A stretch of DNA of 6,738 bases from Firmicutes bacterium UBA5500. Lineage in GTDB: Bacteria; Bacillota; UBA994; UBA5500. The notes below the pieces were generated by a model, which was not told the DNA's origin, searched no databases, and was given only the letters and a program-made list of their open reading frames with translations. The position numbers and the translations under genes were made by a program. Within the stretch, counting starts at the first letter, position 1; each line of letters starts with the position of its first letter. The stretch is taken from the NCBI GenBank assembly GCA_002427055.1, contig DIPA01000122.1, positions 1 through 6,738 of the forward strand, read 5' to 3'. This document shows, in pieces, positions 4,897 to 6,738 of this stretch.

Positions 4897-6738
4897 CTAC
4901 TTCTTGAGATGTTGGTTCAGCTTCTCAACCACTGCGTCTACTGCTATACCGTGCGCATTACAGGCTTCCTCTAAGGTTTCCATTTGAGCGGACGGGCAGC
5001 CTAAGCAGTGCATTCCGTAGGCCATCAGAATAGGAGCCAGGCTCGCATCGACCTGCAAAATATCCCTCATAACCATTTCCTTATGAATGGGTCCGCTAAC
5101 TACTGGGCCAGCTTTTTGGCCAAAGAATAACTGCATGTCGTCTTCTACGGTGCCAATACCTGCAATGCCAAAGTTATCTACAAGCACTTTCGCTACATTC
5201 TCCGAAAGAAACGCAGGTAGTGTAGGTCCAAGGTGAATGTTCTTGACCCCTAGGTACAGCAGGGCTAGAAGAACGATAACCGCTTTCTGCTCATACCAAG
5301 CAATATTGTAGATAATCGGTAGGTCGTTGATATCCTCCAAACCGAATACTTCCTTGAGCTTGAGCGCAATTACTGCCAGAGAATAAGAATCGTTGCACTG
5401 TCCGGCATCAAGTACACGCGGGATACCCCCGATATCACCTAATTGTAGCTTGTTGTACTTGTATTTCGCACAACCTGCAGTCATGATTACTGCGTCTTGC
5501 GGCAAGGCCTTGGCAAACTCCGTGTAATACTCTCTCGACTTGGCCCGACCATCGCAACCTGCCATCACGACGAATTTCTTGATCGCACCTGACTTTACCG
5601 CTTCCACAATCTTGTCTGCTAGAGTCAATACCTGATTGTGAGCAAAGCCACCGACAATCTCACCTGTCTCTATCTCAGTAGGGGGAGCACAACGCTTGGC
5701 ATGTTCAATTAGCGCGTAGAAACTCTTCTCTTCTCCAATTTCACCAGGAATGTGCTTGCAGCCGGGGAAGCCGACAGCACCGGTTGTATAAACCCGCTCC
5801 CGATAGCTATCTTTAGGTGGCACAATGCAGTTAGTGGTCATCAGTATAGGACCGTTAAATGACTCAAACTCCTCTTTTTGCTTCCACCACGCGTTACCGT
5901 AATTGCCAACAAAATGCGGATACTTCTTGAAGGCAGGATAGTAATGAGCAGGTAGCATTTCTGAGTGAGTATAAACATCTACACCAGTACCTTCGGTCTG
6001 CTCTAGCAGCATCTCCAGGTCACGCAAGTCATGGCCAGAGATCAAGATGCCAGGATTCTTGCCAACACCAAGCTTCACGCTCGTGATTTCTGGATTACCA
6101 TAGGTACTTGTGTTAGCTTTATCAAGCATTGCCATGCCCTCTACACCATATTTGCCCGTTTCCAGGGTAAGAGCAATCAGTTCCTCATCTGTTACAGATT
6201 CGCTCAGTGTAGTTGCCAACGCCCTTTGCAGGAAAGCGTCTACAGCTTCATTATCCTCTCCCAAAACGTTAGCGTGCTTAGAATATGCAGCCAACCCCTT
6301 AAGACCGTAAGTAATCAGTTCCTTGAGGCTACGTATATCTTCATCTCTCGTGGCCAGGACACCAATCGTCTTGGCTTGCTTAGCCATTGCCTCCGGGTCA
6401 GTTTCATGCCAAAGTGCGGCATCAGAAAGCTCTTTGGTACTTGCCAGTTCGTCTAATAGATTATGCTTAGCTCTTAATGTTAGCAAAATGCGGCCAATAA
6501 TTGCTTCTGCATCGAAGTTTGCATTGGTGATAGTTGTAAATAGATTTAGTGATACGAGATGATTAATCTCTTTAGTAACAGTTTCTCCTTCCTCACGCAG
6601 ACGAGTAGTGACTTCTGCAAGTCCCTTTGTTGCATAGACCAATAGATCCTGCAGCGCAGCAACCTGGGGGTTCTTGCCACAGACACCCATCTGGGTACAA
6701 CCGTAACCTTTTGCAGTTTCCTGACACTGGTAGCAAAA
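4897..6738 (-). CDS. hcp: Class I hybrid cluster protein (Hcp/prismane) with C-terminal redox-disulfide domain, start beyond window edge
   Basis: A cytosolic iron-sulfur-oxo enzyme linked to NO or hydroxylamine reduction and protein S-nitrosylation in anaerobes. The frame is open to the right edge: before the internal Met at 6690 lie 16 more codons ([16 protein letters not shown]). The N-terminal cluster motif is therefore Cys-x2-Cys-x8-Cys-x5-Cys, typical of class I [4Fe-4S] enzymes, and the true start is probably one codon outside. Counting from the internal Met, the hybrid-cluster ligands are all present: His220, Glu244, Cys288, Cys379, Cys407, Cys432, Glu467, with Lys469 (WYEQKA). Ordinary Hcp has about 550 residues; this one has about 614. 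The extra C-terminal part, about residues 535-597, matches the DUF1858/TIGR03980 prismane-associated domain, with a Cys-x2-Cys pair in [10 protein letters not shown] (562 and 565) and [12 protein letters not shown]. That pair may shuttle electrons to or from the hybrid cluster. A terminator follows. Confidence 0.97.
   Translation of the reverse strand, partial: FCYQCQETAKGYGCTQMGVCGKNPQVAALQDLLVYATKGLAEVTTRLREEGETVTKEINHLVSLNLFTTITNANFDAEAIIGRILLTLRAKHNLLDELASTKELSDAALWHETDPEAMAKQAKTIGVLATRDEDIRSLKELITYGLKGLAAYSKHANVLGEDNEAVDAFLQRALATTLSESVTDEELIALTLETGKYGVEGMAMLDKANTSTYGNPEITSVKLGVGKNPGILISGHDLRDLEMLLEQTEGTGVDVYTHSEMLPAHYYPAFKKYPHFVGNYGNAWWKQKEEFESFNGPILMTTNCIVPPKDSYRERVYTTGAVGFPGCKHIPGEIGEEKSFYALIEHAKRCAPPTEIETGEIVGGFAHNQVLTLADKIVEAVKSGAIKKFVVMAGCDGRAKSREYYTEFAKALPQDAVIMTAGCAKYKYNKLQLGDIGGIPRVLDAGQCNDSYSLAVIALKLKEVFGLEDINDLPIIYNIAWYEQKAVIVLLALLYLGVKNIHLGPTLPAFLSENVAKVLVDNFGIAGIGTVEDDMQLFFGQKAGPVVSGPIHKEMVMRDILQVDASLAPILMAYGMHCLGCPSAQMETLEEACNAHGIAVDAVVEKLNQHLKK

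Noticed and set aside
6031..6456. A 141-codon plus-strand ORF antisense to hcp.
   Set aside because: It is a shadow of the hcp reading frame, with no ribosome binding site and no sensible composition.
1..6738. CRISPR array, tRNA, rRNA or a canonical riboswitch.
   Set aside because: No regularly spaced direct repeats, no cloverleaf with CCA-type end, no rRNA-like stretch and no recognisable aptamer core were seen on reading both strands.

Overview
The window most likely comes from an anaerobic Firmicute of the class Clostridia. The main reason is an intact SCIFF locus ("six cysteines in forty-five residues"): a 48-residue Cys-rich precursor peptide followed by its radical-SAM/SPASM maturase, a pair that is close to universal in Clostridia and rare elsewhere. 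A class I (anaerobe-type) hybrid cluster protein lies next to it. Strong AGGAGG-type ribosome binding sites, intrinsic terminators with U-tracts and an extended -10 promoter also fit a Firmicute.

Layout, left to right. Positions 56-697 (-) encode an HD-domain phosphohydrolase with its own likely promoter. Positions 862-1191 (+) encode a small divergent protein of unknown function that starts at GTG. Positions 1394-2686 (-) hold the front half of an FtsX/MacB-type ABC transporter permease. It has lost its C-terminal membrane segments and ends in an unrelated tail of about 86 residues, so it is probably a chimeric remnant. Positions 2687-3142 hold no convincing conventional gene, but do hold a 12-codon ORF with an excellent Shine-Dalgarno sequence and a perfect 13-bp GC-rich palindrome. 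Positions 3143-4713 (-) are the scfA-scfB ranthipeptide operon, with a promoter (4750-4779) and an intrinsic terminator between peptide and maturase. From 4897 to the right edge (-) is hcp, which runs off the window by perhaps one codon and carries a C-terminal redox-disulfide (DUF1858/TIGR03980-type) domain.

How the genes work together. ScfB (RRE domain, radical SAM core, Cys-rich SPASM region) is expected to bind the ScfA leader and install thioether crosslinks from its Cys residues. The terminator between them predicts much more peptide mRNA than maturase mRNA. Hcp has its own terminator before the scfA promoter, so it is probably transcribed separately. It is upstream on the same strand and is associated with NO and hydroxylamine stress in anaerobes. 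The peptide gene scfA is very short and easily missed by gene callers; it was found here by direct translation. The permease, small ORFs and palindromes in the left half look like accessory or remodelled sequence.
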